Assembly: GCA_031119205.1 (NCBI GenBank)
Contig: JAVHYF010000008.1
Coordinates: 62,001-126,000, forward strand
Reading direction: 5' to 3'
Source of the DNA: Moraxellaceae bacterium
GTDB lineage: Bacteria > Pseudomonadota > Gammaproteobacteria > Burkholderiales > Rhodocyclaceae
Length of the DNA: 64,000 bases
The notes beneath the pieces were generated by a model. It was not told the DNA's origin and ran no database searches. It saw only the letters and a list, made by a program, of their open reading frames with translations. Within the stretch, counting starts at the first letter, position 1. Each line of letters starts with the position of its first letter. The position numbers and the translations under genes are program-made. Shown here in pieces: positions 1 through 9,064 of this stretch.

Positions 1-2010
1 TCGGTCTCGGCCGGCCGGGTGCGGATCGACGACCGGCAATGGGACGTGTCCGCCCACCGCAGCGCGCGCCACACGGTGCTGGAGCTGGAGCCGGCCACCA
101 GCGAGACGGGCAACCTGGCGCCCATCTATTCACTGGCGCGCACCTTCCTGCCCGAATTGCAGAACGCCGGCACGGTGCTGCAGCTGGCACGGCTGGCCAC
201 ACTGGAGCTGAAGCGGCTGACCGGCTTCGGCCGCTGCCTGCTGTACCGCTTCGACGACGAAGGTCACGGCGAGGTGCTGGCCGAGAGCGCCGACGAGGGC
301 TACGACCGCTACCTGGGGCACCGCTTCCCTGCCGCGGACATTCCGCAGCAGGCGCGCGCCCTGTACCTGCTGAACCGCTTCCGCCTGATTCCCGACGCCA
401 ACTACGAGCCGGTGCCGCTGATGTCGCTGGACCCGGCGCTGGGGCCGGCCGACGTCGACCTGTCGCAGGCCTTCCTGCGCAGCGTGTCGCCGGTGCACCT
501 GGAGTACATGCGCAACATGGGCACGCTGGCGTCGATGTCGGTGTCCATCGTCGTCGACGGCAAGCTGTGGGGGCTGATCTCCTGCCATGACCATGCGCCG
601 CGCAGCCTGACGCCGGAGTGCCGCAATGCCTGCGACCACCTCGGCCAGCTGGTGTCGCTGCAGATCGCCGCCAAGGAGGCGAATGCCGACGTGGCCGAGC
701 GACTGGAGCTGCGCAAGCTGACGCTGGAGATCGTTGCCCGGCTGGGCGACAGCGACGCCACCCTGCAGCGCATCGTCGGCGAATCCGCCCCGCTGCTGCG
801 GCTGGCAGGCGCCGCCGGGGCAGCCATCGTGCTGGACGACCAGGTGTGGTCGGTCGGCGAGGTGCCAGCGGACGAGCACATCCTGGAACTGGCGGGCTGG
901 ATCGTCGGGCTGGGGCAGGACGTGTACGAGAGCCACGAACTGGCGGCGCATTTCTCGCCGGCCGCGCAGTTCGGCAGCACACCGTCGGGCAAGCACATCG
1001 CCGGCGTGCTAGCGCTGTCCATCTCGCAGGTGCACCGCCACGCCATCCTGTGGTTCCGCCCGGAGATCGTGCAGACCGTGCGCTGGGCCGGCGACCCGCG
1101 CGCCAAGATCATCGACAACGGGCGCATCCAGCCGCGCCGCAGCTTCGACAGCTGGGCGGAACAGATCAAGGGGCGCAGCGAGCCGTGGAGCGTCGCGGAG
1201 ATTGCCGCCGCGCGCGAGCTGCGCGAGGCGCTGATCGGCATCGTGCTGCGCCGCGCGGAGGAAATGGCCGTGGTGGCGCAGGAGCTGGGGCGGCTGAACA
1301 AGGAACTGGAAGCCTTCTCCTACACCGTGTCGCACGACCTGCGCGCGCCGATGCGCCACATCACCGGCTACGTGGACCTCGTGCTGGACACCGACGAAGG
1401 CGCGCTGAGCGAACGCTCGCTGCGCTACCTCGGCCACGTGAAGGACGCGGCGCTCTTCGCCGGGCAGCTGGTGGACGCGCTGCTGGACTTCTCGCGCATG
1501 GGCCGCGCCGCCCTGAAGCGACGCAACGTGAACACCCAGCTGCTGGTGGACGACCTGGTGCGCGAAATCTCCCGCCAGGAGCGCGACCATCACATCGAAT
1601 GGGCCGTGGCCCGCGACCTGCCGGACATCGACGCCGACCCGCTGCTGCTGCAGATGGCGGTGCGCAACCTGGTGTCCAACGCGGTGAAGTACAGCCGCGG
1701 CGAGGACCGGAGCCGGATTGCCGTGACCGCTATGTCAAATGAGGAAGGCGACGGGCTGGAGGTCCGCGACAATGGCGTCGGTTTCGACATGAAGTATGTC
1801 GACAAGCTGTTCGGTGTGTTCCAGCGCCTGCACAAGTCCGAGGAATTCGAAGGCACGGGCATCGGCCTGGCCAACACCAAACGCATCATCGAACGCCATG
1901 GCGGCCAGGTCTGGGCGTACGGCGAACCGGGCAAGGGTGCCCGTTTCGGCTTCACCGTACCCCGGCGCACGACGGACGCCTTGGCATCTTCCGGAGTCCC
2001 CGATGCTTAA
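1..2010 (+). CDS. bphP: Bacteriophytochrome sensor histidine kinase (5' partial)
   Basis: Red/far-red light sensor kinase. The frame is open to the left edge, so the gene starts upstream and most of the N-terminal PAS domain, with the biliverdin-binding Cys of this family, is not visible. What remains begins with the end of PAS, then the GAF domain (about 150-690) carrying the chromophore-pocket signatures AADIPQQAR and SCHDHAPRSL, then a PHY domain whose tongue motif RRSFDSW lies near 1137. The kinase part follows: the H-box YTVSHDLRAP near 1321, the N-box NLVSNAVKYS near 1663, and the G-boxes DNGVGFDMKY and EGTGIGLAN. All residues needed for a working kinase appear present. The stop overlaps the next gene by 8 bp, so the response regulator is translationally coupled and is the likely phosphorylation partner. 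A GTG at 19 could be read as a start, but it would cut through the PAS domain. Confidence 0.93.
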   Translation, partial: SVSAGRVRIDDRQWDVSAHRSARHTVLELEPATSETGNLAPIYSLARTFLPELQNAGTVLQLARLATLELKRLTGFGRCLLYRFDDEGHGEVLAESADEGYDRYLGHRFPAADIPQQARALYLLNRFRLIPDANYEPVPLMSLDPALGPADVDLSQAFLRSVSPVHLEYMRNMGTLASMSVSIVVDGKLWGLISCHDHAPRSLTPECRNACDHLGQLVSLQIAAKEANADVAERLELRKLTLEIVARLGDSDATLQRIVGESAPLLRLAGAAGAAIVLDDQVWSVGEVPADEHILELAGWIVGLGQDVYESHELAAHFSPAAQFGSTPSGKHIAGVLALSISQVHRHAILWFRPEIVQTVRWAGDPRAKIIDNGRIQPRRSFDSWAEQIKGRSEPWSVAEIAAARELREALIGIVLRRAEEMAVVAQELGRLNKELEAFSYTVSHDLRAPMRHITGYVDLVLDTDEGALSERSLRYLGHVKDAALFAGQLVDALLDFSRMGRAALKRRNVNTQLLVDDLVREISRQERDHHIEWAVARDLPDIDADPLLLQMAVRNLVSNAVKYSRGEDRSRIAVTAMSNEEGDGLEVRDNGVGFDMKYVDKLFGVFQRLHKSEEFEGTGIGLANTKRIIERHGGQVWAYGEPGKGARFGFTVPRRTTDALASSGVPDA

Positions 2011-2461
2011 ACCCATCCTGCTGGTCGAAGACGACAAGCGTGATCTCGAACTGACCCTGGTGGCGCTGGAGCGCAGCCAGCTCGCCAACGACGTGGTGGT
2101 GCTGCGCGACGGCGCACAGGCACTCGACTACCTGCGGCGCGAAGGCGAACACGCGCAGCGCCCGGAGGGCAATCCGGCGGTGATCCTGCTGGACCTGAAG
2201 CTGCCGAAGGTGACCGGCCTGGAAGTGCTGGAGGCGGTGCGCAACAACCCCATGCTGCGCAGCATCCCGGTGGTGATGCTGACCTCCTCGCAACAGGAGT
2301 CCGACGTGCTGAAGAGCTACGAGCTGGGCGTGAACGCCTACGTGGTGAAGCCGGTGGAGTTCAAGCAGTTCGTCGCGGCGATTGCCGACCTGGGCGTGTT
2401 CTGGGCCGTGCTGAACGAGCCGCCTCCCGGCTCGACCAAGGCCCCCCGTCGTTACGAGTAA
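2003..2461 (+). CDS. Single-domain response regulator (Rcp1-like), phytochrome partner
   Basis: A 152-residue stand-alone receiver domain with no output domain, the type that follows phytochrome kinases (Rcp1 in cyanobacteria). Visible receiver residues are the acidic pocket EDD (9-11), the phospho-acceptor D64 in ILLDLKLP, T94 in VMLTSS and K116 in VVKPVEF. The ATG at 2003 lies inside the end of the kinase gene (8-bp overlap), which decides the start; longer in-frame extensions would run far into bphP. The likely role is to take phosphate from the upstream phytochrome and pass it on by protein contact, possibly to the hybrid kinase 28 bp downstream. The target is inferred. Confidence 0.93.
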   Translation: MLKPILLVEDDKRDLELTLVALERSQLANDVVVLRDGAQALDYLRREGEHAQRPEGNPAVILLDLKLPKVTGLEVLEAVRNNPMLRSIPVVMLTSSQQESDVLKSYELGVNAYVVKPVEFKQFVAAIADLGVFWAVLNEPPPGSTKAPRRYE

Positions 2462-2489
2462 CACTGCTCACGCACACACGGCACGGGAC

Positions 2490-4514
2490 ATGGACAGGCG
2501 GGAAGACACACCGGCTACGGCGGCAACAGCGAAGCGACGCGCAACGTCCATCCTGCTGCTGGAGGACTCCGCCTTCGATGTCGACCTCATCACCGAAACG
2601 CTGAAGAGCTACCGGCCCGACGTGGTGGTGAACCACGTCAGCTCCGAACAGGGCTTCCTGGCCGCGCTGCGCATGCAGCGCTACGACGCCATCCTGTCCG
2701 ACTTCGAGATTCCCGGCTTCGGTGGCGCGCAGGCGCTGGAGATCGTGCGCCACAGCGGCATCGACACACCGTTCATCTTCGTGTCCGGCGTGATCGGCGA
2801 GGACAACGCGGTGGAGCTCATGAAGATGGGCGCCACCGACTACGTCAGCAAGTCGCGCCTGGCCCGCCTGCCGCTGGTGCTGGACCGCGCGCTGAAGGAG
2901 AGCTCCACCCGCGTGGGCCGCGCTGACGCCGAACGCAAGTTGCGCGAGGCGGACGCCGCCTACGGCCGCCTCGTCGAGTCGCTGACCGACTACGCGGTGA
3001 TCCTGCTCAGCGACGAGGGCCGCATCGAAGGCTGGAACGCCGGCGCACAGGCCATCTTCGGCTATGCGCGCGACGCGGTGCTGGGCCAGCCGCTGGAGCT
3101 GCTGATGTCGTCCATCGACGTCGCCTCTCGCGGGCTGCAGCGCGACCTCGCCGCGGCCCGCAAGCTCGGCCGCCTGCCCACCGCGCGCTGGATGGTGAAG
3201 CGCGACAACGCGACGATCTGGGTAGTGGGCGCGCTGGCCACCCTGCCCTCCGAACAGGGTGACCCGCACGGCTTCTTCTGCATCATGCGCGACACCACGG
3301 CGGAATACGTCGCCGAGGAGAACATGCGCAACGCGCGCATGCAGGCCGAGGCCGCACGCGACGAAGCGCAACGCGCCATCCAGGCGCGCGACCGCTTCAT
3401 CGCCGTGCTGTCGCACGAGCTGCGCACGCCGCTGTCGTCCATCTCCTTCGCCGCCCACCTGCTGGAAAAAGTAGCGACGGTGCCGGACAAGTACGAGCAC
3501 CTGCTGCCGATGGTCCGCCGCAACATCGCCACCGAAGCGCGGCTGATCGACGACCTGCTGGACGTGTCTGCCATTTCCAACGGCAAGCTGAACCTGAAGC
3601 TCGGGCAGGTGGACATGCACGAGTTGCTGCAGGAGACGGTGGACCTCTTCGACGACCAGGTGGTGGAGCGCCAGCTCACCCTGTCGCTGGACACCACGGA
3701 CGCCCCGGCCATCGTCACCGCAGACCGCGTGCGCATGCAGCAGGTGATCTCCAACCTGCTGCGCAACGCAGTGAAGTTCAGCAACCCCGGCGGGCACATC
3801 CGGCTGCGCACCGAGGTGCGCGGCCAGCACTTCAGCCTCGTCTGCCACGACGAAGGCGTGGGCATCGCCACGCAGGACATGGAGCGCATCTTCCGACCCT
3901 TCGAGCAGGGCGTGGCAGCTGAAGGTGACGGCGCGCAGAAGCGTGGCGGCCTGGGCCTCGGCCTGGCGATCGCCGGCCATCTGGTCGCCATGCACGGCGG
4001 GGAGTTGAACGCCGCCAGCCAGGGCCACGGCAAGGGCGCCACCTTCACCTTGCGCATGCCCGTCACCCCGCCCGGCGAGACCGCGCACCCTGCACCGACA
4101 CCAGCCGACGCCGCGGAAGCCAGCGCCAACAATGGCAACTGGCGCGTCCTGCTGGTGGAAGACAACCTGAGCGCCGCCTGGGCCTTGCAGATGTGCCTGG
4201 AGGGCTACGACTACGCGGTGGTGCACGCCGGCACCGTGGCCGAGGCGATGCTCGCCTTCCAGGAGAGCAACTTCGACGTGGTGCTGACCGACCTCGGCCT
4301 GCCCGACGGCAGCGGCGTGGAGATCGGCCGCGCATTGTCGAAGACCGTACCGGTGGTGGCACTCAGTGGCTACGGTGCGGAAGCCGACCGGCGCCGCACG
4401 CTGGAAGCCGGCTTCTCCGCCCACATCGTGAAGCCCGCCGACCCCGAGCAGGTGCACGCGATGCTGCAGCAGGTGCTATCCACAGGCCCGCAGTCCCCGG
4501 CAAGACCGCACTAG
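2490..4514 (+). CDS. Hybrid histidine kinase, REC-PAS-HisKA-HATPase-REC
   Basis: A 674-residue soluble kinase with no membrane segment. Domain order: N-terminal receiver (20-135, phospho-acceptor D71), PAS domain (150-275), HisKA with H309 in LSHELRTP, HATPase_c (about 415-530, with NLLRNAVKFS and GLGLGLAI), then a second receiver (550-670, D601 in LTDLGLPDG, Lys in IVKPAD). An input receiver in front of PAS lets another kinase control it, which fits its place behind the phytochrome and response regulator. It starts 28 bp after the previous gene and is probably in the same operon. The PAS ligand cannot be told from the sequence. No DNA-binding output is encoded nearby, so the final output of this light pathway lies elsewhere. 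Confidence 0.92.
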   Translation: MDRREDTPATAATAKRRATSILLLEDSAFDVDLITETLKSYRPDVVVNHVSSEQGFLAALRMQRYDAILSDFEIPGFGGAQALEIVRHSGIDTPFIFVSGVIGEDNAVELMKMGATDYVSKSRLARLPLVLDRALKESSTRVGRADAERKLREADAAYGRLVESLTDYAVILLSDEGRIEGWNAGAQAIFGYARDAVLGQPLELLMSSIDVASRGLQRDLAAARKLGRLPTARWMVKRDNATIWVVGALATLPSEQGDPHGFFCIMRDTTAEYVAEENMRNARMQAEAARDEAQRAIQARDRFIAVLSHELRTPLSSISFAAHLLEKVATVPDKYEHLLPMVRRNIATEARLIDDLLDVSAISNGKLNLKLGQVDMHELLQETVDLFDDQVVERQLTLSLDTTDAPAIVTADRVRMQQVISNLLRNAVKFSNPGGHIRLRTEVRGQHFSLVCHDEGVGIATQDMERIFRPFEQGVAAEGDGAQKRGGLGLGLAIAGHLVAMHGGELNAASQGHGKGATFTLRMPVTPPGETAHPAPTPADAAEASANNGNWRVLLVEDNLSAAWALQMCLEGYDYAVVHAGTVAEAMLAFQESNFDVVLTDLGLPDGSGVEIGRALSKTVPVVALSGYGAEADRRRTLEAGFSAHIVKPADPEQVHAMLQQVLSTGPQSPARPH

Positions 4515-4568
4515 ACGAGCGCCACGCGCCGCGCCGACAGCACCCTCCCCGCTGCCGGATTCATGAAA

Positions 4569-4593
4569 TGGCGTCACAGATGATGTGACGCCA
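4569..4593. promoter_or_regulatory. Perfect 10-bp inverted repeat (operator or hairpin)
   Basis: TGGCGTCACA, spacer GATGA, TGTGACGCCA. It sits 55 bp after the hybrid kinase stop and 94 bp before the aldo/keto reductase start. There is no T-run on either side, so an intrinsic terminator is not well supported. A protein-binding site for the downstream gene is equally possible. A single related half-site (ACGTCACAG) occurs near 4652. Confidence 0.45.
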
Positions 4594-4686
4594 CCCCGGC
4601 TGTTTCACAGCCCGTCCCGCGTCCATCATGGCCTGCCCGTCCGTGCTCACGGACGTCACAGCTCACACACTCCGCAGGTAGCGATC

Positions 4687-5727
4687 ATGAACATGGAATA
4701 TCGACGGCTGGGCAATTCCGGCCTCAAGGTGCCGGCCCTCTCCTTCGGCGCCGGCACCTTCGGCGGCAGTGGACCGCTGTTCGGCAACTGGGGCACTACC
4801 GATGCGCAGGAGGCGCGCCGCCTTGTGGACATCTGCCTGGACACGGGCGTGAACCTCTTCGACACCGCCGACGTGTACTCTGCCGGCGCGTCGGAGGAAG
4901 TCCTGGGTGCCGCCATCAAGGGCCGCCGCGACAGCGTGCTGATCTCCACCAAGACCAGCCTGCCGACGGGCGACGGCCCCAACGATGCAGGCTCGTCACG
5001 GCCACGCCTGCTGCGCGCGGTGGACGACGCGCTGCGCCGCCTGGGCACCGACTACATCGACCTGCTGCAACTGCATGCCTTCGACGCCGGCACGCCGGTG
5101 GAGGAAGTGCTGGGCACGCTGGATGCACTGGTACGCGAGGGCAAGCTGCGCTACATCGGCGTGTCCAATTTCGCGGGCTGGCAGCTCATGAAATCGCTGG
5201 CAGCGTCCGAGCGCCATGGCTGGTCGCGCTATGTCGCGCACCAGGTGTACTACTCCCTGCTCGGCCGCGACTACGAATGGGACCTGATGCCGCTGGCGCA
5301 GGACCAGGGCGTGGGCGCACTGGTGTGGAGCCCGCTGGGCTGGGGCCGCCTCACCGGCAAGATCCGCCGCGGCCAGCCCTTGCCGGAAGGCAGCCGCCTG
5401 CACGCCACCGCGGAGTTCGGCCCGCCGGTGGATGACGAGCGCATGTACCGCGTGATCGACGTGCTGGACGCCATCGCGGAAGAAACCGGCAGGACGGTGC
5501 CGCAGGTCGCCATCAACTGGCTGCTGCAGCGGCCCACGGTATCCAGCGTGATCATCGGCGCGCGCAACGAGGCACAGTTGCGGCAGAACCTCGGCGCAGT
5601 GGGTTGGCAACTGAGCGCCGAGCAGGTGGCGCGGCTGGACGCCGCCAGCCACGTCGAGGCGCCCTACCCGCACTTCCCGTATTACCGGCAGGACGCCTTT
5701 GCGCGGCTCAACCCGCCAGCGGTGTGA
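4687..5727 (+). CDS. Aldo/keto reductase (voltage-gated K+ channel beta-subunit-like, AKR family)
   Basis: A 346-residue NADPH-dependent aldo/keto reductase of the group that includes YghZ (L-glyceraldehyde-3-phosphate reductase) and the K+ channel beta subunits. Visible tetrad: Asp and Tyr in FDTADVYS, Lys in ISTKTSL, His in LLQLHAF. The C-terminal nucleotide-binding segment is SSVIIGARNEAQL. It reduces aldehydes or ketones in the cytosol; the substrate is unknown. Translation probably starts at the ATG at 4687 (a second ATG is two codons later), with a weak AGGTAGC upstream. It stands alone, 172 bp after the light-signalling operon, with its own promoter region. Confidence 0.9.
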   Translation: MNMEYRRLGNSGLKVPALSFGAGTFGGSGPLFGNWGTTDAQEARRLVDICLDTGVNLFDTADVYSAGASEEVLGAAIKGRRDSVLISTKTSLPTGDGPNDAGSSRPRLLRAVDDALRRLGTDYIDLLQLHAFDAGTPVEEVLGTLDALVREGKLRYIGVSNFAGWQLMKSLAASERHGWSRYVAHQVYYSLLGRDYEWDLMPLAQDQGVGALVWSPLGWGRLTGKIRRGQPLPEGSRLHATAEFGPPVDDERMYRVIDVLDAIAEETGRTVPQVAINWLLQRPTVSSVIIGARNEAQLRQNLGAVGWQLSAEQVARLDAASHVEAPYPHFPYYRQDAFARLNPPAV

Positions 5728-5851
5728 AGTGCAGGGCGACGTCCGGACCTGCGCGCCCCCACCGCGGTGGTGTTATCTGGCAGGCTGGCGCGTCCGACGC
5801 GCCGCCGCTATAGCTGCCGGCCACAGTCACTACCTCAGGGGAGAGACCACG

Positions 5852-6217
5852 ATGAATCTGTCTGTAATCGAAATGAAGGCCTACGTCCCCGCGCGGGACT
5901 TCGAGGTATCGAAGGCGTTCTACACCGCCATCGGCTTCCAGATCGGCTGGTCGTCGGAAGACATGGCCTACCTGCATCACGGCTCGGCGAGCTTCCTGCT
6001 GCAGAACTTCTACGTGGCCGAGCACGCGGACAATTTCATGATGCATCTGCTGGTCGAGAACGTGGACGACTGGCATGCGCGCATCGTCGCGTCAGGCGTC
6101 GCAGAAAAGTACGGCGTGCGTCTCGACCCGCCCGAAGACCGGCCCTGGGGTATGCGCGACTTTCCGTTCTGCGACCCCACCGGCGTGCTGTGGCGCATCG
6201 GTCAGGACATCGAGTGA
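5852..6217 (+). CDS. VOC (glyoxalase/bleomycin-resistance) family protein
   Basis: A 121-residue single VOC module. It has the paired beta-alpha-beta-beta-beta repeats typical of the fold (AYVPARDFEVSKAFYTAIGF early, then DPTGVLWRIGQ at the end). It is close to small bleomycin-resistance-like proteins, but substrate and metal use cannot be assigned. The ATG at 5852 has a good GGGGAGAG ribosome site. It follows the aldo/keto reductase by 124 bp on the same strand and faces the convergent LysR gene. Confidence 0.85.
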   Translation: MNLSVIEMKAYVPARDFEVSKAFYTAIGFQIGWSSEDMAYLHHGSASFLLQNFYVAEHADNFMMHLLVENVDDWHARIVASGVAEKYGVRLDPPEDRPWGMRDFPFCDPTGVLWRIGQDIE

Positions 6218-6235
6218 AGCCCGCCGCACGGCCTG

Positions 6236-7156
6236 CTACGTAACCTGCAGTGCGAACTGCTGCGTGAACCATTCCCACACCGCGGCGATGCGCGGCTCGT
6301 CCCGACGCGCCGGCAGGCATGCCAGGTAGTAGCCCCCGGTCGCGAGCTGAGGCCCGAAGGGTTGCACCAGCCGGCCGCTGGCGAGTTCGCCCGCCATCAG
6401 GGTCGGGCTGAGCAGACCCACGCCGTGGCCGGCCATGACGGCGAGGATGGCGTGCGTCTCGTCGGAGAAAGCCAGGCTCTCCTTGCCCTTCGGCGGCTTC
6501 AGTTTCGCGGCTTGGAACCAGCGCGACCACAGCGCCGGTGACTTCGCCCGCGGCTGCCATTCGAAGTGGATCAGCTTGTGGCGCTGCAGGTCTGCCGGAC
6601 GCGTCACGCCCAGCAGCGGGCTGCACATCGGCGCGTAGTGTTCGAAAGCGAGGCGCTGTGCAGTGAGTGCCGGCCAGTCGCCGTCGCCGGAACGGATGGC
6701 GATGTCCGCCTCGCCACGCGCGAGGTCCACCACCGTCTCGGTGGCATTCAACCGGATGTCCACCTGCGGCACCGCTTCGCGCAAGGAGCCCATGCGCGGC
6801 AGCAACCAGTGCGCGGCAAACGCCGTGTTGGTAGTCAGCACGAGGCTGGACGCTGCCCTGCCGCGACGCATTGCCGCCAGCCCCAGCTCGATGGTGTCCA
6901 GCCCGTCCTTGACCATGTGGAACAGGCGCAGGCCTTCGGGCGTGAGTTCAACACGCCGCGCCAGGCGGTGGAACAGCGGCGTCTCCAGCAGCTTTTCCAG
7001 TGCGCGGATCTGGTGGCTGATCGCCGTGGGGCTGACGAACAGTTCCTGCGCTGCGCGCTGGAAACTGAGGTTCGCCGCCGCGGCCTCGAACGCGCGCAGG
7101 GCCGCCAGTGGTGGCAGTCGACGCGGCGGCCTGACAGGTGAGTTTCTTTCATCCAT
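6236..7156 (-). CDS. LysR-family regulator, GcvA-like
   Basis: A 306-residue LysR regulator. The N-terminal helix-turn-helix (about 15-75) reads LPPLAALRAFEAAAANLSFQ then AISHQIRALEKLLETPLF, which is typical of the GcvA subgroup. The C-terminal half is the substrate-binding fold (about 100-300). It is divergent from the RidA-family gene at 7233 with only 76 bp between the starts, so it most likely controls that gene and itself. Confidence 0.92.
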   Translation of the reverse strand: MDERNSPVRPPRRLPPLAALRAFEAAAANLSFQRAAQELFVSPTAISHQIRALEKLLETPLFHRLARRVELTPEGLRLFHMVKDGLDTIELGLAAMRRGRAASSLVLTTNTAFAAHWLLPRMGSLREAVPQVDIRLNATETVVDLARGEADIAIRSGDGDWPALTAQRLAFEHYAPMCSPLLGVTRPADLQRHKLIHFEWQPRAKSPALWSRWFQAAKLKPPKGKESLAFSDETHAILAVMAGHGVGLLSPTLMAGELASGRLVQPFGPQLATGGYYLACLPARRDEPRIAAVWEWFTQQFALQVT

Positions 7157-7232
7157 GCAGCAAGAATACTCGTTTGTCGCCGCAGATTTCCGCGCCTAGA
7201 TTGGCAGCTCCCCTCACCCCTCGGAGCAAGCC

Positions 7233-7643
7233 ATGAGTCTGGTTCAGCTGATCAACCCGCCCGCCCTGTACGACCCGGTGCCCAACGGTTACTCGCATGT
7301 CGCCGCCGTGGACACCGGCACGCATCGCCTCGTGCTGCTCTCCGGTCAGGGTGGTGAAGACCGCGAGGGGGCGCTGCAGCCGGACTTCGCGACGCAGTTG
7401 CGGCAGGCGATGGACAACCTGGGCCACGCGCTGGCCGCAGCCGATGCCACACCCGCCGACGTGGCGCGCACCCTGGTGCTGGTCGTCGACCACAGCGAGG
7501 AGAAGCTGCATTTGCTGGGCGCGGCGTTCGAGCGCTTCTGGGGCAGCGGCCTCAAGCCGGCCTGCACCCTGGTGCCGGTGCCAAGGCTCGCGCTGGACGG
7601 CATGCTGATCGAGATCGAAGCGACCGCGGTGGTCCGTCGCTAG
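7233..7643 (+). CDS. RidA/YjgF/UK114 family protein lacking the deaminase arginine
   Basis: A 136-residue RidA-fold protein, expected to form a trimer. True RidA enzymes hydrolyse reactive 2-aminoacrylate and need an Arg in the segment P-A-R-(S/T). Here the matching segment is KPACTLVPVP, so the Arg is replaced by Cys, which argues against canonical enamine/imine deaminase activity. The ending LIEIEATAVV is standard. The start has a GGAGCAAG ribosome site. It is divergent from a GcvA-like LysR gene, so expression probably answers a small metabolite sensed by that protein. Members of the Rid2-Rid7 groups that lack the Arg have mostly unknown functions. Confidence 0.88.
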   Translation: MSLVQLINPPALYDPVPNGYSHVAAVDTGTHRLVLLSGQGGEDREGALQPDFATQLRQAMDNLGHALAAADATPADVARTLVLVVDHSEEKLHLLGAAFERFWGSGLKPACTLVPVPRLALDGMLIEIEATAVVRR

Positions 7644-7701
7644 CCCGTGGGCAGGTGGCGGGCGGGCCATCGGCCGCACCGGCCAAACCGTGCATCACGG
7701 C

Positions 7702-8844
7702 TCAGCGCCGCGCTTCGAACACCAGGTTGAAAGGCGAATGGGTGGCGCGACGGAAGTGCCTGAAGCCGGCGCTCGTCACCACCGCGCGCATGCGCGCCTC
7801 GCCCGCCTGCGCACCCAGCGCGAGGCCCACCTCCTGCGACAGCGAGCACGGCGTGCAGATCAGCGTGGAGCCGGCATAGTAGGCGCGGCCCACCGGGTTG
7901 AGGTTCTCTTCCACGCGGTCACCGGCATAGGGTTCGACGATCATCCAGGTGCCGTCTTCGGCCAGCGTGCTGCAGATGTGCTTCGACGCGCCCACCGGGT
8001 CACCCATGTCGTGCAGGGCGTCGAACACGGTCACCAGGTCGTAGTCGCGGCCGGGGAAGTCCTTGGCGCTGGCCACCTCGAAGCGGCAGCGTTCGGAGAC
8101 GCCGGCCTCCTCGGCACGCAGGCGGGCAGCCACGATGGATTCCGCGTGGTTGTCGAAGCCTATGAAGTACGAGTTGGGGAAGGCCTGCGCCATCAGGATG
8201 GTGGACGCGCCATGACCGCAGCCCACGTCGGCGACGATGGCACCGGACTTGAGCCGTGCCTCCACGCCGTCCAGCGCCGGCAACCACACCCCGGTGAGGT
8301 TGCCGACGTAGGACGAGCGGAAGAAGCGCTCGATGCCGTGGAACAGCGCGTGGTCATGCTGGTGCCAGCCGATGCCGCCACCGGTGCGGAATGCCTCCTT
8401 CAGCTTGTCGGCGATGCGGCCGGCCGCCAGTGCGGTCTGGAAGCCGCCGACGATGAAGGCCGGGCTGTTCTCGTCGGCGAACACCATGGCCTGCTCCGCG
8501 CTCAGCGTGTAGCGGCCGGTGTCGGCGTGGTAGGTCACGAAGCCGGACGCCGCCTGCGCGTTGAGCCATTCGCGCACGTAGCGCTCGGCACAGCCGGTGT
8601 GCTTCGCCAGCTCCGCCGAAGTCAGCGGGTCATGATCGGCCAGGGTCTGGTACAGGCCCAGCTCCTCGCCCAGCAGCACCAGCGGCGCGTTGGACACGGC
8701 GCCCATGTCCACCAGCGCACGGCCCAGAAGCTCGTGCAGTTTCTGTTCGTCGAACTTCGCGGCGGTGTGCGCACCCTGTACCGGTTGCTTGTGGTGGGAG
8801 TGTTCCCGGTGGGTGCTCGTTTGCGTGCTTGGTTGCGTGCTCAT
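7702..8844 (-). CDS. SAM-dependent methyltransferase with N-terminal winged-helix domain
   Basis: A 380-residue protein. Residues about 25-130 form a winged-helix dimerisation domain (LTSAELAKHTGCAERYVREW), followed by a class I methyltransferase domain from about 175, with the SAM-binding glycine loop VADVGCGHGAST and the later acidic loop FDALHDMGDP. The layout resembles Rv2258c-like enzymes, and the substrate is unknown. The first about 25 residues are a Ser/Thr/His-rich tail. The start at 8844 follows a strong AGGAG on the minus strand; the frame is open further upstream but without similarity to the family. The gene is divergent from the AraC gene at 9065. Confidence 0.88.
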   Translation of the reverse strand: MSTQPSTQTSTHREHSHHKQPVQGAHTAAKFDEQKLHELLGRALVDMGAVSNAPLVLLGEELGLYQTLADHDPLTSAELAKHTGCAERYVREWLNAQAASGFVTYHADTGRYTLSAEQAMVFADENSPAFIVGGFQTALAAGRIADKLKEAFRTGGGIGWHQHDHALFHGIERFFRSSYVGNLTGVWLPALDGVEARLKSGAIVADVGCGHGASTILMAQAFPNSYFIGFDNHAESIVAARLRAEEAGVSERCRFEVASAKDFPGRDYDLVTVFDALHDMGDPVGASKHICSTLAEDGTWMIVEPYAGDRVEENLNPVGRAYYAGSTLICTPCSLSQEVGLALGAQAGEARMRAVVTSAGFRHFRRATHSPFNLVFEARR

Positions 8845-9064
8845 TCGTGTATCTCCTCGTGGAGGTGATTGAAGGAGTCCGCATCCTGCGCATCGCAAGC
8901 GATGGCCACTTTGCACGACGGCCGCCGCACTTGCCCGCGCCGCTCCCGACCCGCGCGCATTTGACCGGGCGGCCGGATTGCTTGCCCGCCAGACCGCCGG
9001 GCCGGCGACCTGCCCGCTCCGACGCTTGCCGGCAAGGCCCACGCAGGGAATCATCCCGCCCATC

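Noticed and set aside
2361-4457. A 698-codon open frame on the minus strand
   Set aside because: It is antisense to the hybrid kinase, rich in His, Gln, Val and Arg, and shows no domain. The plus-strand kinase has all motifs in order.
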